Shown in pieces: positions 18,489 through 26,862 of a stretch of 64,000 nt of DNA. A program made the position numbers and the translations under genes. Position 1 is the first letter of the stretch, and each line of letters opens with the position of its first letter. Below the pieces are notes generated by a model. The model was given only the letters and a program-made list of their open reading frames with translations, made no database searches and was not told the DNA's origin. The stretch covers positions 1 to 64,000 of the forward strand of contig CAYVIB010000014.1 in NCBI GenBank assembly GCA_964451365.1. Direction: 5' to 3'. The DNA is from CAYVIB01 sp964451365 (GTDB lineage: Bacteria; Pseudomonadota; Gammaproteobacteria; Pseudomonadales; Cellvibrionaceae).

Positions 18489-18561
18489 AGACCATCAATA
18501 TCTGGCCCACCCATCGCGGAAACGGCAAAGATTAAAGAACTCTCCGGCGACTTAACAAATT

Positions 18562-19893
18562 CTAACCACAGCAACCACCCGCTGCCCCACATGCCGCAGC
18601 CGCGCCACTTACTCCGGCACCGGTTGCCGGGCCACAACACGAACCTTCAGCACACGCGCCACCGCAGACACCGTCCTCGGGATATTCAAACTCAACTTTA
18701 TTTGCCGCCTCAATATCACCGCAAACGTAAGCACAGACTGAACGTACCTGCTCGTATCCGGACATCAGGAAAAAATTCTGTGCCCGGCCGTGACTTTTCA
18801 TGCCCACAACATAGTAATCCGGTTCCGGATGCAGCAATGCTTTATAACCATGGGGCGCGGGAATGGCTTCACCTCGTGCCCCCGCATCGACAATCAGTTG
18901 GCTAACGCCGACCGGGCATTCAAATAAATGATCGTATTGCAACTGTAGCTCCCTGGTCATTGCCACATCCGGCCGACATCCCGTGGCGACCACCACCCGG
19001 TCTGCTTCCACCAGTGATTTTCTCCCCTCGCGTATTCCGTTGATAAACAATTTCCCATTGCCCGTCTCGCTTATGTTCTGGGCGTAGAAATTATTTATCA
19101 ATCGAATCTCTTTCTTCTCGTATAAAGATCGAGCTCCGGATTCCAACTCGCCACGACCCGGCAATATGGCTGGTTTACAGGCGCCACCTTCGGTATTATC
19201 GGACCTGACCACCCAGGTCACCTTTCCACTACCGGTCTGGCGTTTTAGCTCGACCAAATCATTTATTACGGCTATCGCCGAATGACCCGATCCAATTACA
19301 ACCGTGTCCTTTCCCAAATATGTTTTCCGGTGTGACTCGAGGACGTCCGGAATTCCCGTGGCGATATTCTCATTCTCTTCGCCCGGAATTTTATAGCCGA
19401 ATCCGCCCAGGGGAGAAGGTGACTTCCACGTGCCGGAAGCGTCGATAACTTTAGCCGCGTAAAAGCGTTCCGCCTCCTGTGTTTCAATATTGAGAGCGTT
19501 AATAACAAAAGGGGATGATGAACGATTCGTAAAGCGTTTTCCCAACTGTCGGGAAATATGTCTTACCTTTCGATTGAGTAAAATGCGTGGCGCTATTCGG
19601 GGAAGTTGCGAAAGCGGTTTAAGGTAATCATTAACCAATTCATTGCCAGTGGGAAATTTATCGGGATCACTTCGCTTCCAACCGGCAGAGGAAAGCATAC
19701 TGGCCGCTACCGGATCCGTGTTCAGCGACCACGAAGAAAACATTTTAACATGACCCCACTCAGCCACGGAGTCCCCCACGCGCACGCCTTCTTCCAACAA
19801 AAGAAAATCCATGCCCCGCTGGCACAAGTGCGCAGCCGCCGCCAGCCCTATCGGGCCGCCACCTATAATGATTACCGGGTACATTTTATCCAT
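18562..19893 (-). CDS. Flavin-dependent monooxygenase-like protein with Cys-rich tail
   Basis: A 443-residue FAD/NAD(P) oxidoreductase of the flavin-containing monooxygenase class, related to the ArsO-type proteins sometimes seen in ars operons. The FAD motif GGGPIG is at residues 11-16, the central VIDASGTW at 149-156, and a second dinucleotide motif GSGHSA at 201-206. After the enzyme domain ends near 400 there is a Gly/Ala/Cys-rich tail (408-443) with seven cysteines: C410, C414, C419, C420, C435, C441, C442. Such a tail could bind As(III) or another soft metal. It is the last gene of the operon, 14 bp after the SufU-like gene. The substrate is unknown; oxidation of an organoarsenical is an inference. 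Confidence 0.8.
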   Translation of the reverse strand: MDKMYPVIIIGGGPIGLAAAAHLCQRGMDFLLLEEGVRVGDSVAEWGHVKMFSSWSLNTDPVAASMLSSAGWKRSDPDKFPTGNELVNDYLKPLSQLPRIAPRILLNRKVRHISRQLGKRFTNRSSSPFVINALNIETQEAERFYAAKVIDASGTWKSPSPLGGFGYKIPGEENENIATGIPDVLESHRKTYLGKDTVVIGSGHSAIAVINDLVELKRQTGSGKVTWVVRSDNTEGGACKPAILPGRGELESGARSLYEKKEIRLINNFYAQNISETGNGKLFINGIREGRKSLVEADRVVVATGCRPDVAMTRELQLQYDHLFECPVGVSQLIVDAGARGEAIPAPHGYKALLHPEPDYYVVGMKSHGRAQNFFLMSGYEQVRSVCAYVCGDIEAANKVEFEYPEDGVCGGACAEGSCCGPATGAGVSGAAAACGAAGGCCG

Positions 19894-19907
19894 GCGATGT
19901 CTTAGAC

Positions 19908-20420
19908 CTATATCAAAGCCGGGTGACTGTTCAGAAGCTGCTCATCAGCGCAGGATTCATCGTCGACATCGCTACGGCCAACAACATCTGAAATCTGTGA
20001 AATACATTTGTCAAGCGTTGTCCATGCCAATGCCGCGCATTCGATGCGGGAAGGGACTTCAAAAATCTTGCTGAATACGACAATTTCCGAAAGGTGTGAA
20101 GACAAATCCGCTTTGCTTCCCGTATTAAGCATGTGTAAAAATTTGGCGCTCAGTTCGGCTGCTTCGGAAGCCATTTTTCCGGAAATGACAGCAGTCATCA
20201 TTGACGACGATGCCCTGCAAATCGCACAACACGCTTCGCTATCGAAACGCACGTCCTGTAATTTGTTTCCATCCAGCTTGACATATATCGTCAGATGATC
20301 GCCACAAATCGGACTATCTCCCGGCATGACAACATCGGCATCTTCATTCTTGCCATATCCTTCAGGGGAGCGTGCATGACGAAGAATGTCTTTCTGGTAT
20401 AAAATTAATCCATCACTCAT
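19908..20420 (-). CDS. sufU: SufU-like iron-sulfur scaffold / sulfur acceptor
   Basis: A 170-residue NifU-N/SufU-type protein. The three expected zinc or sulfur-handling cysteines are seen in SPICGDH (C39), ACCAICRASSS (C64, C65, C68) and RIECAALAW (C128). Proteins of this family accept persulfide sulfur from the cysteine desulfurase SufS. It lies directly downstream of sufS, which supports partnership. SufB, SufC and SufD are absent, so a complete Suf machine is not encoded here. The C-terminus (about 145-170) is a nonconserved acidic extension with C157. Confidence 0.85.
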   Translation of the reverse strand: MSDGLILYQKDILRHARSPEGYGKNEDADVVMPGDSPICGDHLTIYVKLDGNKLQDVRFDSEACCAICRASSSMMTAVISGKMASEAAELSAKFLHMLNTGSKADLSSHLSEIVVFSKIFEVPSRIECAALAWTTLDKCISQISDVVGRSDVDDESCADEQLLNSHPALI

Positions 20421-20490
20421 ATTTAAATAAATCTTATATTCCGATAAATCATCTATTACCCGGCGACTGTCAACGCCGGGACAATCGCAC

Positions 20491-21756
20491 TCAGGAAAAA
20501 ATTGTCCGCACTTCTTTTATCGCATCGACCAATGCATCCACTTCCTCGAAGGTGTTATACATTGCAAAGGAAGCTCGCGCGGTCGCCGGCACACCAAAGT
20601 GCTCCATAACAGGTTGCGCACAGTGATGGCCAGCCCGTATCGCAACGCCAAAACTGTTTAAAATACTACCGATATCGTGCGGGTGAATATCGCCCATAAC
20701 AAAGGATAAAACTGATGATTTTTTTTCGGCACGTCCAATCACACGGACCTCATTAATATGGGACACCTGTTCATGCGCATATTCCAGTAGCGCTTTTTCA
20801 TGTTGCGCAATAGCGGTAAATCCCACATTTTCTATAAAATCAATGGCTTCACCCAGACCAACAGCGGCGGCGATAGGCGGCGTTCCGGCCTCAAACTTAT
20901 AGGGCGGTTCGTTATAGATGGTTTCGTCGAATGTTACCCGCAAAATCATATCTCCACCGCCGAGATAAGGCCCCATATGCTCATGCATTCTCTGGTTGGC
21001 GTAGAGAATACCGATACCTGTAGGCCCGTACATCTTATGACCGGAGAATGCAAAGAAATCGCAGTCCAAAGCCTGTACATCTATCCTGGCATGCGGAACG
21101 CCCTGCGCTCCATCCACCAGCGTTACAGCGCTGTATTTTCTTGCATCCGCCAACATTTGCTCCAAAGGATTCACCGTGCCGATGGCATTGGATGTATGTG
21201 TAATCGAAACAATGCGTGTTTTGTTATTCAACAGTTCGACATACTTGTCATAGATGACTTCACCTTTTTCATTGATAGGCGCGACGCGCAAAATACATCC
21301 CTTATCCTTACAAAGCATCTGCCAGGGCACTATGTTCGAATGATGTTCCAGCGCGGTAATGAGAATTTCATCGCCCTGCTGCAGATTTTTGCGGCCGTAG
21401 CTTTGCATCATCAAATTAATGGAGTCTGTGGTGCCGCGGGTATAGATAATTTCCTTCTCGGACTTCGCGTTCAGGTATCGCGCCACTTTGGCTCGCGCGC
21501 CTTCGTAGCTTTTGGTTGCCTCTTCCCCAAGCGTGTGAACACTGCGGTGAACATTGGCGTGCTCAAACTGATGATAATTATGCAATCGGTTAGTTACGCT
21601 GAGAGGTAACTGGCTGCTTGCCGCATTGTCCAGATAGGCCAGTTTGACACCGCCATTTGCAGGCCTGTTCAAAAGAGGAAATTGGCTTCTAATACGCTTG
21701 ATATCGAAATCGATTTTATCAACGACCGGCGCCTTCTTAGCTAGCATGGTTTCCAT
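20491..21756 (-). CDS. sufS: Cysteine desulfurase, SufS type
   Basis: PLP-dependent enzyme that removes sulfur from cysteine to form an enzyme persulfide. At 421 residues it is full length. The PLP lysine is K241 in FSGHKMYGPTG and the persulfide cysteine is C379 in RAGHHCAQPV, in the short loop typical of group II desulfurases. The N-terminal LDNAASSQLP and EHHSNIVPWQ motifs are intact. It sits between the ArsM-like gene and the SufU-like gene on the same strand, an unusual setting that suggests sulfur supply to arsenic chemistry or cluster repair. The start is one of two in-frame ATGs. Confidence 0.92.
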   Translation of the reverse strand: METMLAKKAPVVDKIDFDIKRIRSQFPLLNRPANGGVKLAYLDNAASSQLPLSVTNRLHNYHQFEHANVHRSVHTLGEEATKSYEGARAKVARYLNAKSEKEIIYTRGTTDSINLMMQSYGRKNLQQGDEILITALEHHSNIVPWQMLCKDKGCILRVAPINEKGEVIYDKYVELLNNKTRIVSITHTSNAIGTVNPLEQMLADARKYSAVTLVDGAQGVPHARIDVQALDCDFFAFSGHKMYGPTGIGILYANQRMHEHMGPYLGGGDMILRVTFDETIYNEPPYKFEAGTPPIAAAVGLGEAIDFIENVGFTAIAQHEKALLEYAHEQVSHINEVRVIGRAEKKSSVLSFVMGDIHPHDIGSILNSFGVAIRAGHHCAQPVMEHFGVPATARASFAMYNTFEEVDALVDAIKEVRTIFS

Positions 21757-21794
21757 AGTCTTCTAATCTCAAACTGTTGCACTTGGGACCAGCG

Positions 21795-21816
21795 TGCCAG
21801 GTCGCCGGACCTGGCA
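21795..21816. promoter_or_regulatory. 9-bp inverted repeat between arsM and sufS
   Basis: TGCCAGGTC-GCCG-GACCTGGCA is a perfect hairpin in the 259-bp gap between the ArsM-like and sufS genes. There is no T-tract on either side, so it may be an operator or an attenuating hairpin rather than a terminator. Confidence 0.4.
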
Positions 21817-22015
21817 GGCGCCAGTAAAACGCGATGTAAAATACACTTCAGTTATCTAGCTGGCTGTACGTCAAATCCGGTAACAAAAGAGCACAGCCAG
21901 GGCATTCAGGTCAGGGCCGAAAAGTTCAGGAATAGTGGTACTGATTCCAACTTTTTCCAACGTCGAGCTGGGTGTCCTGGCGAAGCAAACTCGTTCGAAT
22001 ATTACGTACGGCCCA

Positions 22016-23377
22016 CTAGCAACCGCAAGTGCCACACCCTGTGTTACAACATTCAGTACCGGTTGCCTTGGCTTCGGTATCGCATGGACAGCATTCCTCC
22101 GCCGCTGCGGCGGAACTGGCTGCTTTAGCCGCAGGCGCCGACGAGGTGCCGCAAGACGAACCCGTTCCACACGAAGAACCGCTGTCGCAACAGGCTGACG
22201 CCGCCGCGGGCTCCGGTTTTTCCGGCACAGCCAACTGTTCCGGGGAACAACCACAACCAGCAGGTTGTTCGATCGACATGGGATCGCAACAAGGGCTGCC
22301 GTCCGCTTTGGGCTCATTGTTGTCGCAACACGGTGTGGCCTTGTCCTGCGGATCGCAGCAGGGAGATTCACGACGCCCGGCTTCCGCGGCGGGAGCAGTA
22401 CCGCAACTGGACCCCGGGCCGCACCCGCCACCGGTTCCACACGACGATGCCTTGCGGGCAAGTTCGGGAATATCCAACACCTGGAACGCTTCCTTGTAGG
22501 GGCCGAGCCTGAGTTTCGCAGCCGTGTCATCACAGACCTCAACCGGAGCAAAACGCTTGAAGGTGTGCCCTTCCTCGTCGGACACGCTCGCATACGGCCC
22601 CATGTAAACAGCAATGTGGCCACCGTAATTGCAGTCTTTTGCCACGGGGAGTTTATAGGCGCACAAGGTTATGGAGCCGAAGTTGTAGCCCTGTAACTCC
22701 CGCCAGGACGATTCGTCCAACTGGGTCAGGCCCTGAAAGCCGACATCCTGGTAAGTAGGTACCAGTTCACCAATAGGGATCGCACCGGTATAACACTCCG
22801 CCCATAACTCTTCGTTATCTTTATCTTCCTGGTCAATTTCACGATCGACGACGATGTCCGAAATAATCATGCGACCACCGGGCTTGAGCACGCGCAGGAT
22901 TTCCCCCAGCACTTCATCTTTCTTGGACGATAAATTAAGTACGCAGTTTGAAATCACCAGATCCACGCTATCGTCTTCAATCGGAAGATCTTCAATATAG
23001 CCCTTGCGAAAATCCACGACATCATAACCAAGTTTCCTGGCAACGAGCCCTTTAAACTTACCGGCTTCATCCAGCATATCATCGGTCATGTCGACACCAA
23101 TAACCTTGCCATTTTTGCCGACGAGCTTTGCCGCCACAAAACAATCGATGCCGACTCCGGAGCCAAGATCAACGACAACTTCCCCCTCCTGCACACTGGC
23201 CTTGAGCAGCGGACTGCCGCAACCGTAGTTTCTTTCGAGCGCCTCGGATGGAATATGAGCGGTCAAACTGTTGTCGTACGATTGGGGACAACATAAACCG
23301 GCCGGTCGTTTTGCCGCGTCACCATACAAGGATTTGACGGCCAACTCCTTATCTTCTTTTTGCACTGCTTCGTTCAT
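22016..23377 (-). CDS. arsM: ArsM-like arsenite S-adenosylmethionine methyltransferase with 23-Cys tail
   Basis: A 453-residue SAM methyltransferase. The AdoMet motif is VVDLGSGVGIDCF (68-80). The cysteines expected in ArsM enzymes are in place: C53 in NYGCGSP, C145 in ISNCVLNLS, C195 in WAECYTG, with an earlier C29-C30 pair. The known reaction is stepwise methylation of As(III). An ArsM-type C-terminal domain continues to about 310. The last 140 residues are a low-complexity Ala/Ser/Cys tail with 23 cysteines, many as CC pairs or CGC/CPC, resembling a metallothionein-like metalloid trap. An AGGAG ribosome site precedes the ATG. The tail is unusual and is probably not needed for the methylation fold. 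Confidence 0.87.
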   Translation of the reverse strand: MNEAVQKEDKELAVKSLYGDAAKRPAGLCCPQSYDNSLTAHIPSEALERNYGCGSPLLKASVQEGEVVVDLGSGVGIDCFVAAKLVGKNGKVIGVDMTDDMLDEAGKFKGLVARKLGYDVVDFRKGYIEDLPIEDDSVDLVISNCVLNLSSKKDEVLGEILRVLKPGGRMIISDIVVDREIDQEDKDNEELWAECYTGAIPIGELVPTYQDVGFQGLTQLDESSWRELQGYNFGSITLCAYKLPVAKDCNYGGHIAVYMGPYASVSDEEGHTFKRFAPVEVCDDTAAKLRLGPYKEAFQVLDIPELARKASSCGTGGGCGPGSSCGTAPAAEAGRRESPCCDPQDKATPCCDNNEPKADGSPCCDPMSIEQPAGCGCSPEQLAVPEKPEPAAASACCDSGSSCGTGSSCGTSSAPAAKAASSAAAAEECCPCDTEAKATGTECCNTGCGTCGC

Positions 23378-23432
23378 TGTCTTGACTCCTGAATTAGATC
23401 TTGTTCATACAATGCAGCTATTTAACCGCGAA

Positions 23433-23720
23433 TTACGGCTCGTAGCAGTTGCAGCGGGAAAGATTATTAGCCACTTCAGCAGCGCGAATCGCACCCAATA
23501 CGTGCATGGTTACCTTGCCGTCCACACCGTCTACATTGACACCCTCCAGGCGGGCAGCAAAATCCTCATCGCAACAATCATCTTCACAGCCAGAACCTTC
23601 AGGACCGCATTTGGCCGCCATCTGCTGCATCTTATCGACCTTGATCTCCTCTCCCTCAACCCGGACATCCACACCTTTATCGGTTTGTTGCATATCTGTT
23701 ACATTTTTAGTCAGGTTCAT
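23433..23720 (-). CDS. Small Cys-rich protein of unknown function
   Basis: A 95-residue acidic protein with six cysteines: C38, C45, a C49-C50 pair in GCEDDCCDED, and C90 and C92 in the C-terminal RCNCYEP. No signal peptide or membrane segment is seen. An AAGGAGA ribosome site 6-7 bases before the ATG and its position inside the operon, upstream of the ArsM-like gene, support a real gene. I do not recognise the family. Candidates, all inference: an As(III) chaperone, a sulfur carrier for SufS/SufU, or a modified peptide precursor. Confidence 0.7.
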   Translation of the reverse strand: MNLTKNVTDMQQTDKGVDVRVEGEEIKVDKMQQMAAKCGPEGSGCEDDCCDEDFAARLEGVNVDGVDGKVTMHVLGAIRAAEVANNLSRCNCYEP

Positions 23721-23767
23721 CTCGATTCTCCTTAAGCGTTAAGCTTATTTTTTTAAATAATTGGTTA

Positions 23768-24187
23768 TTACAGTTCAAACAGGGAGATATCCCACTTGTT
23801 ACCTTCGGGGTCTACCGCTACCAGCCCCGGAGACGCATCAGAACCGGGTTCCAATACCGCCTTATAACTCAATTCCGAAAGCCGCTCCCGGATAGCGTCC
23901 AATTCGGATTTGGCTCTGGACTGAATACCATAAACCCCGTCGCCGGTCGCATTTTTTGGAACCTCGTTAAGCGATATGTTCAACGGCGGCTCCTGAAGAT
24001 CGTACTTAATATAACCTTCACGCGAAGTATGAGGCTGCTTGCCAAACAGCTTTGAGTAAAATTCTTCAACATTTTTTACACTCTTGACGTTGATGGCTAT
24101 ATGAAATCTGGTTTTAGTTGGAAAATCCACAACGCTGTCCTGTGCGCCCTGATTTTCGTTAATGGTAGCCCAAAGACTGTTAATCAT
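23768..24187 (-). CDS. ArsI-like VOC protein, degenerate metal site (paralogue A)
   Basis: A 139-residue glyoxalase/VOC-fold protein similar to ArsI C-As lyases in its N-terminal half (RFHIAINV, then GYIKYDLQEPPLNISL). Of the ArsI metal set it keeps only the first histidine (H29). The second position is Y86 (VYGIQS), the C-terminal Glu is D133 (KWDIS), and the vicinal cysteine pair is missing. It is therefore unlikely to be a working C-As lyase and may bind or sense a ligand, or act with another subunit. It is 19 bp from the upstream paralogue B. Confidence 0.75.
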   Translation of the reverse strand: MINSLWATINENQGAQDSVVDFPTKTRFHIAINVKSVKNVEEFYSKLFGKQPHTSREGYIKYDLQEPPLNISLNEVPKNATGDGVYGIQSRAKSELDAIRERLSELSYKAVLEPGSDASPGLVAVDPEGNKWDISLFEL

Positions 24188-24205
24188 TTTTCATCATTCC
24201 TCAAA

Positions 24206-24691
24206 CTAGTTGCAGCCTTCCGCTTCACATGCACAGCTGTCGCCACATCGCACTTCGGAAGTATTTTCTCCGGTTACCACGAATATCTCCCATTGATGTC
24301 CATCGGGATCGTTAATCCAGGCTTTATTCGCAACCGAAAAGCAACACGCAGATTCGGTTTCCTCAATGTCCACATGATATCCGGCTCCCTCAACGCGAGA
24401 GCGATACCTGGTAATTTCCTTACTGGATTTCAACTGAATACCCAGATGACCTTCGCGCGGCTTGACATCCTGTGCCGATCTCAACCTGATATTGGCAGCA
24501 GGATTGTATGGATTGAATATGGCTACATCCTCTGTTACATGACTGGCGCGCTTGTTAAACAGCGCCGAATAGAATTTTATCGATTGCTGCAGGTTTGATA
24601 CCGGGATATCCACCTGCGCGCGAAGTGTCGTCGGAAATTCCAATGGATTTATTGAAGATTCGTGTTGAATACTTTTTGCTGCATTTCCCAT
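24206..24691 (-). CDS. ArsI-like VOC protein (paralogue B)
   Basis: A 161-residue ArsI/CadI-type VOC protein. The vicinal cysteine pair is C116-C117 in SACCFSV, and H82 (GHLGIQL) and E135 (WEIFVV) are conserved. The first histidine ligand is replaced by Q26 (RAQVDIPV), so metal binding or activity may be altered. A C-terminal CGDSCACEAEGC extension adds five cysteines. A GGAGAA ribosome site precedes the ATG. A copy of the cluster's 16-bp motif lies 59-74 bp upstream (24750-24765). ArsI family members cleave C-As bonds of trivalent organoarsenicals such as methylarsenite and roxarsone(III). Confidence 0.78.
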   Translation of the reverse strand: MGNAAKSIQHESSINPLEFPTTLRAQVDIPVSNLQQSIKFYSALFNKRASHVTEDVAIFNPYNPAANIRLRSAQDVKPREGHLGIQLKSSKEITRYRSRVEGAGYHVDIEETESACCFSVANKAWINDPDGHQWEIFVVTGENTSEVRCGDSCACEAEGCN

Positions 24692-24749
24692 AACGATTCT
24701 CCGCTTTATGTTGAGATACTATTTTAACCAAGCTGGTTCGATTACCAAG

Positions 24750-24765
24750 CTGTTCAAAAGGACGG
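24750..24765. promoter_or_regulatory. Cluster-wide 16-bp motif, site 1
   Basis: CTGTTCAAAAGGACGG, upstream of the leftward VOC paralogue B gene. It matches the consensus CTRNYCAAAMGGACRG shared with the three other sites at 25657, 36055 and 38334. The surrounding sequence also shares CAAGCTG with site 2. Confidence 0.5.
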
Positions 24766-24766
24766 G

Positions 24767-25468
24767 CTACCGGCCGTTGCCGCGCTTTTTTGCGATTATG
24801 CATAAGCCGGTATTTATCGGCCCGGATTTCACTTTTTTCTGTTTAACAGAAATTTCCGAAAAGCCCGCCGATACAAGGCATTCGGTTAAATACTCCGTGG
24901 AATGAATTGAGTACAATCCCGTCTGAGTCATACTTATTTTGTTCATTTCCTCCTGGCTGCCGATAAACAGAATCAGCTGCCCCTCCGGCTTCAGCACCCG
25001 AAAAAACTCCTTGAACTCAACTACCGGAGCCTTCCAAAAATAGCTGACATGTATACAGACCACCCGCGATACGGTAGCGGTAGACAGTGGAATGTCATTC
25101 GCTGACGCCAGCATCAGTTGCATTCGACCTGCGTCGATAAATTCTTTATTTGCCCTGGAGGCGGACTGAAGCATAGCCGGCGAGCGCTCAATGCCGAAGA
25201 TCTCCAGTTTTGGGTAGCGCTCCGCCAGCGCATTCAATCCGTATCCCGCGCCAAAACCAACTTCAAGCACTCCCTGGTCGGGAATGCCTATTTCATCCAG
25301 AATCCACTCGTAGGCATTGCGGTTCATTTTCTTCATCGCGAAGCCAAAGAACTTACCAAATATACCGCTTGGCAAAGATGCATGCCGGGCCAGAAAATGC
25401 GGGATACCGCCTCGCCGCCGCGGTTCTTTCACCAGGCTTTCGGTATTTGTCTTTTCAATAGCGGTCAT
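24767..25468 (-). CDS. Class I SAM-dependent methyltransferase
   Basis: About 233 residues, taking the ATG at 25468 as the start because GAGGAG lies just before it; an in-frame ATG 18 bp upstream is less likely. The AdoMet motif is VLEVGFGAGYGLNAL, followed by IFGIERSPAMLQSA and the late LKPEGQLILFIGS block. It belongs to the ubiquinone/menaquinone-methyltransferase-like superfamily, with an N-terminal KEPRRRGGIPHFLARHAS stretch. It has no Cys tail. As first gene of the eight-gene leftward operon it may act on an arsenical or thiol; the substrate is unknown. Confidence 0.78.
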   Translation of the reverse strand: MTAIEKTNTESLVKEPRRRGGIPHFLARHASLPSGIFGKFFGFAMKKMNRNAYEWILDEIGIPDQGVLEVGFGAGYGLNALAERYPKLEIFGIERSPAMLQSASRANKEFIDAGRMQLMLASANDIPLSTATVSRVVCIHVSYFWKAPVVEFKEFFRVLKPEGQLILFIGSQEEMNKISMTQTGLYSIHSTEYLTECLVSAGFSEISVKQKKVKSGPINTGLCIIAKKRGNGR

Positions 25469-25656
25469 ATTACTCCTCAAAAACAAAAATCCAGCTCGTC
25501 GTTGTGATCCACTGAAACCGGTTTTCCGGTTTAAGGTAATTTTTCACCTGAAGATCCATCGGACGCCCGGCAAGTCCTGTTAAAATGTGATTACCTGCAG
25601 AAAACACCGGATAGCGAACACGGTTTTATTTTGAAGGAGGGAGACTCAGCTACAAG

Positions 25657-25672
25657 CTGGTCAAAAGGACAG
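25657..25672. promoter_or_regulatory. Cluster-wide 16-bp motif, site 2
   Basis: CTGGTCAAAAGGACAG, in the divergent gap between the methyltransferase operon and the sigma-factor gene, so it could serve either direction. Read leftward, TTGACT overlaps its end as a possible -35 element. Confidence 0.5.
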
Positions 25673-25695
25673 TCAAACCCGTCGGATTTACGGGA

Positions 25696-25711
25696 ATCCG
25701 TCGACACGGAT
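25696..25711. promoter_or_regulatory. Inverted repeat before sigma-factor gene
   Basis: ATCCGT-CGAC-ACGGAT is a perfect 6-bp dyad, 66 bp before the likely start of the SigZ-like gene. It may be an operator, for example for the ArsR protein of the cluster. Confidence 0.35.
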
Positions 25712-25776
25712 ACAGTCAGATATATACAGTCTTTCGCGCTACACTATAGTTAATGATCGACAACAAAAGGTCTCTT

Positions 25777-26343
25777 ATGTCAGAAAGCGATAAAATCGAA
25801 CACGCCTGGAATGAATACAGGTCAAAGTTATTGCACTATATTTCAGCCCAGGTCGCCTCGCCGGCCGATGCGGAAGATATTTTGAGCCTGGCATTTACAA
25901 AACTTATCACCCACGAGAAAACCAAAGGCATGCCCGACAACGTCGTGCCCTGGCTTTACCGTGTCGTTAAGAACACCATCATAGACTACTACAGGGGCAG
26001 AAAGGAGCTGGACGAAATATCCGAAGATGCCATTGATAGCCAGGAACCTTCGGGAGACGCAATTAAATCCCTCTCCTCTTGTGTGCAGCCCATGATCGCG
26101 CTTCTGCCCGAGCCGTACAGGACGACATTATTCTTCGCCGATATAGAACTCATGGACCACAAGCATATCGCCGAAATAACCGGAAAATCCCTTCCCGCCA
26201 CCAAAGCCGAGGTCAGGCGCGCCCGCAGCCAGCTTCAGGAGGTTATAGCGGATTGCTGCCAGGTAAAAGTCAGCGAGTCCCGAAACAAGGTGCTTGATAT
26301 CGAGCCACAAGCCACTACCTGCTGTAAAAAATGTGACCCCTAG
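25777..26343 (+). CDS. sigZ: ECF sigma factor, SigZ-like, with Cys-rich C-terminus
   Basis: A 188-residue extracytoplasmic-function sigma factor. The start MSESDK at 25777 has an AAAGG ribosome site; an ATG at 25753 has none. Region 2 includes SPADAEDILSLAFTKLITHE and PWLYRVVKNTIIDYYRGRK; region 4 includes PEPYRTTLFFADIELMDHKHIAEITGKSLPATKAEVRRAR. The C-terminus carries C160-C161, C182-C183 and C186, a pattern also known from SigZ proteins, which may bind a thiophilic ligand. There is no anti-sigma gene beside it, so direct metalloid control of the tail is possible. The stop is next to the assembly gap. Confidence 0.85.
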   Translation: MSESDKIEHAWNEYRSKLLHYISAQVASPADAEDILSLAFTKLITHEKTKGMPDNVVPWLYRVVKNTIIDYYRGRKELDEISEDAIDSQEPSGDAIKSLSSCVQPMIALLPEPYRTTLFFADIELMDHKHIAEITGKSLPATKAEVRRARSQLQEVIADCCQVKVSESRNKVLDIEPQATTCCKKCDP

Positions 26344-26443
26344 NNNNNNNNNNNNNNNNNNNNNNNNNNNNNNNNNNNNNNNNNNNNNNNNNNNNNNNNN
26401 NNNNNNNNNNNNNNNNNNNNNNNNNNNNNNNNNNNNNNNNNNN
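26344..26443. other. Assembly gap (100 N)
   Basis: One hundred N bases, the usual placeholder for a gap of unknown size. It directly follows the sigZ stop and removes the 3' end of the ArsR gene. Whole genes could be missing here. Confidence 0.99.
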
Positions 26444-26761
26444 GGGACTCAGCGAATAGAAAATCCACTGCTCTCTCCGAAGGGTAATTACCATTCCGAT
26501 ATTCCGCAGATACCCAAGCTGACGGGAAACTTTGGGTTGCGATTCTCCCAGCTTATCCACAAGCTCACTTACCGATATTTCTCCCTTTTCCAGCATTAAG
26601 TACATGCACTTTAGCCGGGTGCCATGGCTCATAGCCTTAAAATACTTTACGTTTTCTTTTAGACTACTTTCAGTCGTTTTTGCCGTACCTCGCTTGCCAA
26701 TCCTGTTTGATTTAGCATCCGGCATGTCTAACACTTCCTTGCGGAGTAGATTCATACTCAT
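26444..26761 (-). CDS. arsR: ArsR family transcriptional regulator, 3' end lost in gap
   Basis: About 106 residues are readable before the gap. The winged-helix region is clear: KYFKAMSHGTRLKCMYLMLEKGEISVSELVDKLGESQPKVSRQLGYLRNIGMV, then the wing ITLRREQWIFYSL. The classical ELCVCDL arsenic-binding motif in helix 3 is absent; the matching position reads EISVSEL. Any As(III) site must use C52 or cysteines in the missing C-terminus. A GAGGG ribosome site precedes the ATG. It probably controls cluster promoters. Confidence 0.85.
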
Positions 26762-26862
26762 TCAAACCCTCTCTTTTGGCGCGAATCGCTGCTATTACCA
26801 CTCTATAGGTTGGACACTGCCCGACGACGATTCAAAAGCTGCCATAGCAATCGCTTAATGTT

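Noticed and set aside
19908..21756. Complete Suf iron-sulfur assembly operon
   Set aside because: SufB, SufC and SufD are missing; only SufS and a SufU-like protein are present.
21795..21816. Intrinsic terminator separating arsM and sufS
   Set aside because: The hairpin is perfect but no T-tract follows it in either direction.
18562..25468. Arsenosugar or arsinothricin biosynthesis operon
   Set aside because: No radical-SAM gene (ArsS or ArsL-type) was found, which both pathways require. A gene in the assembly gap cannot be excluded.
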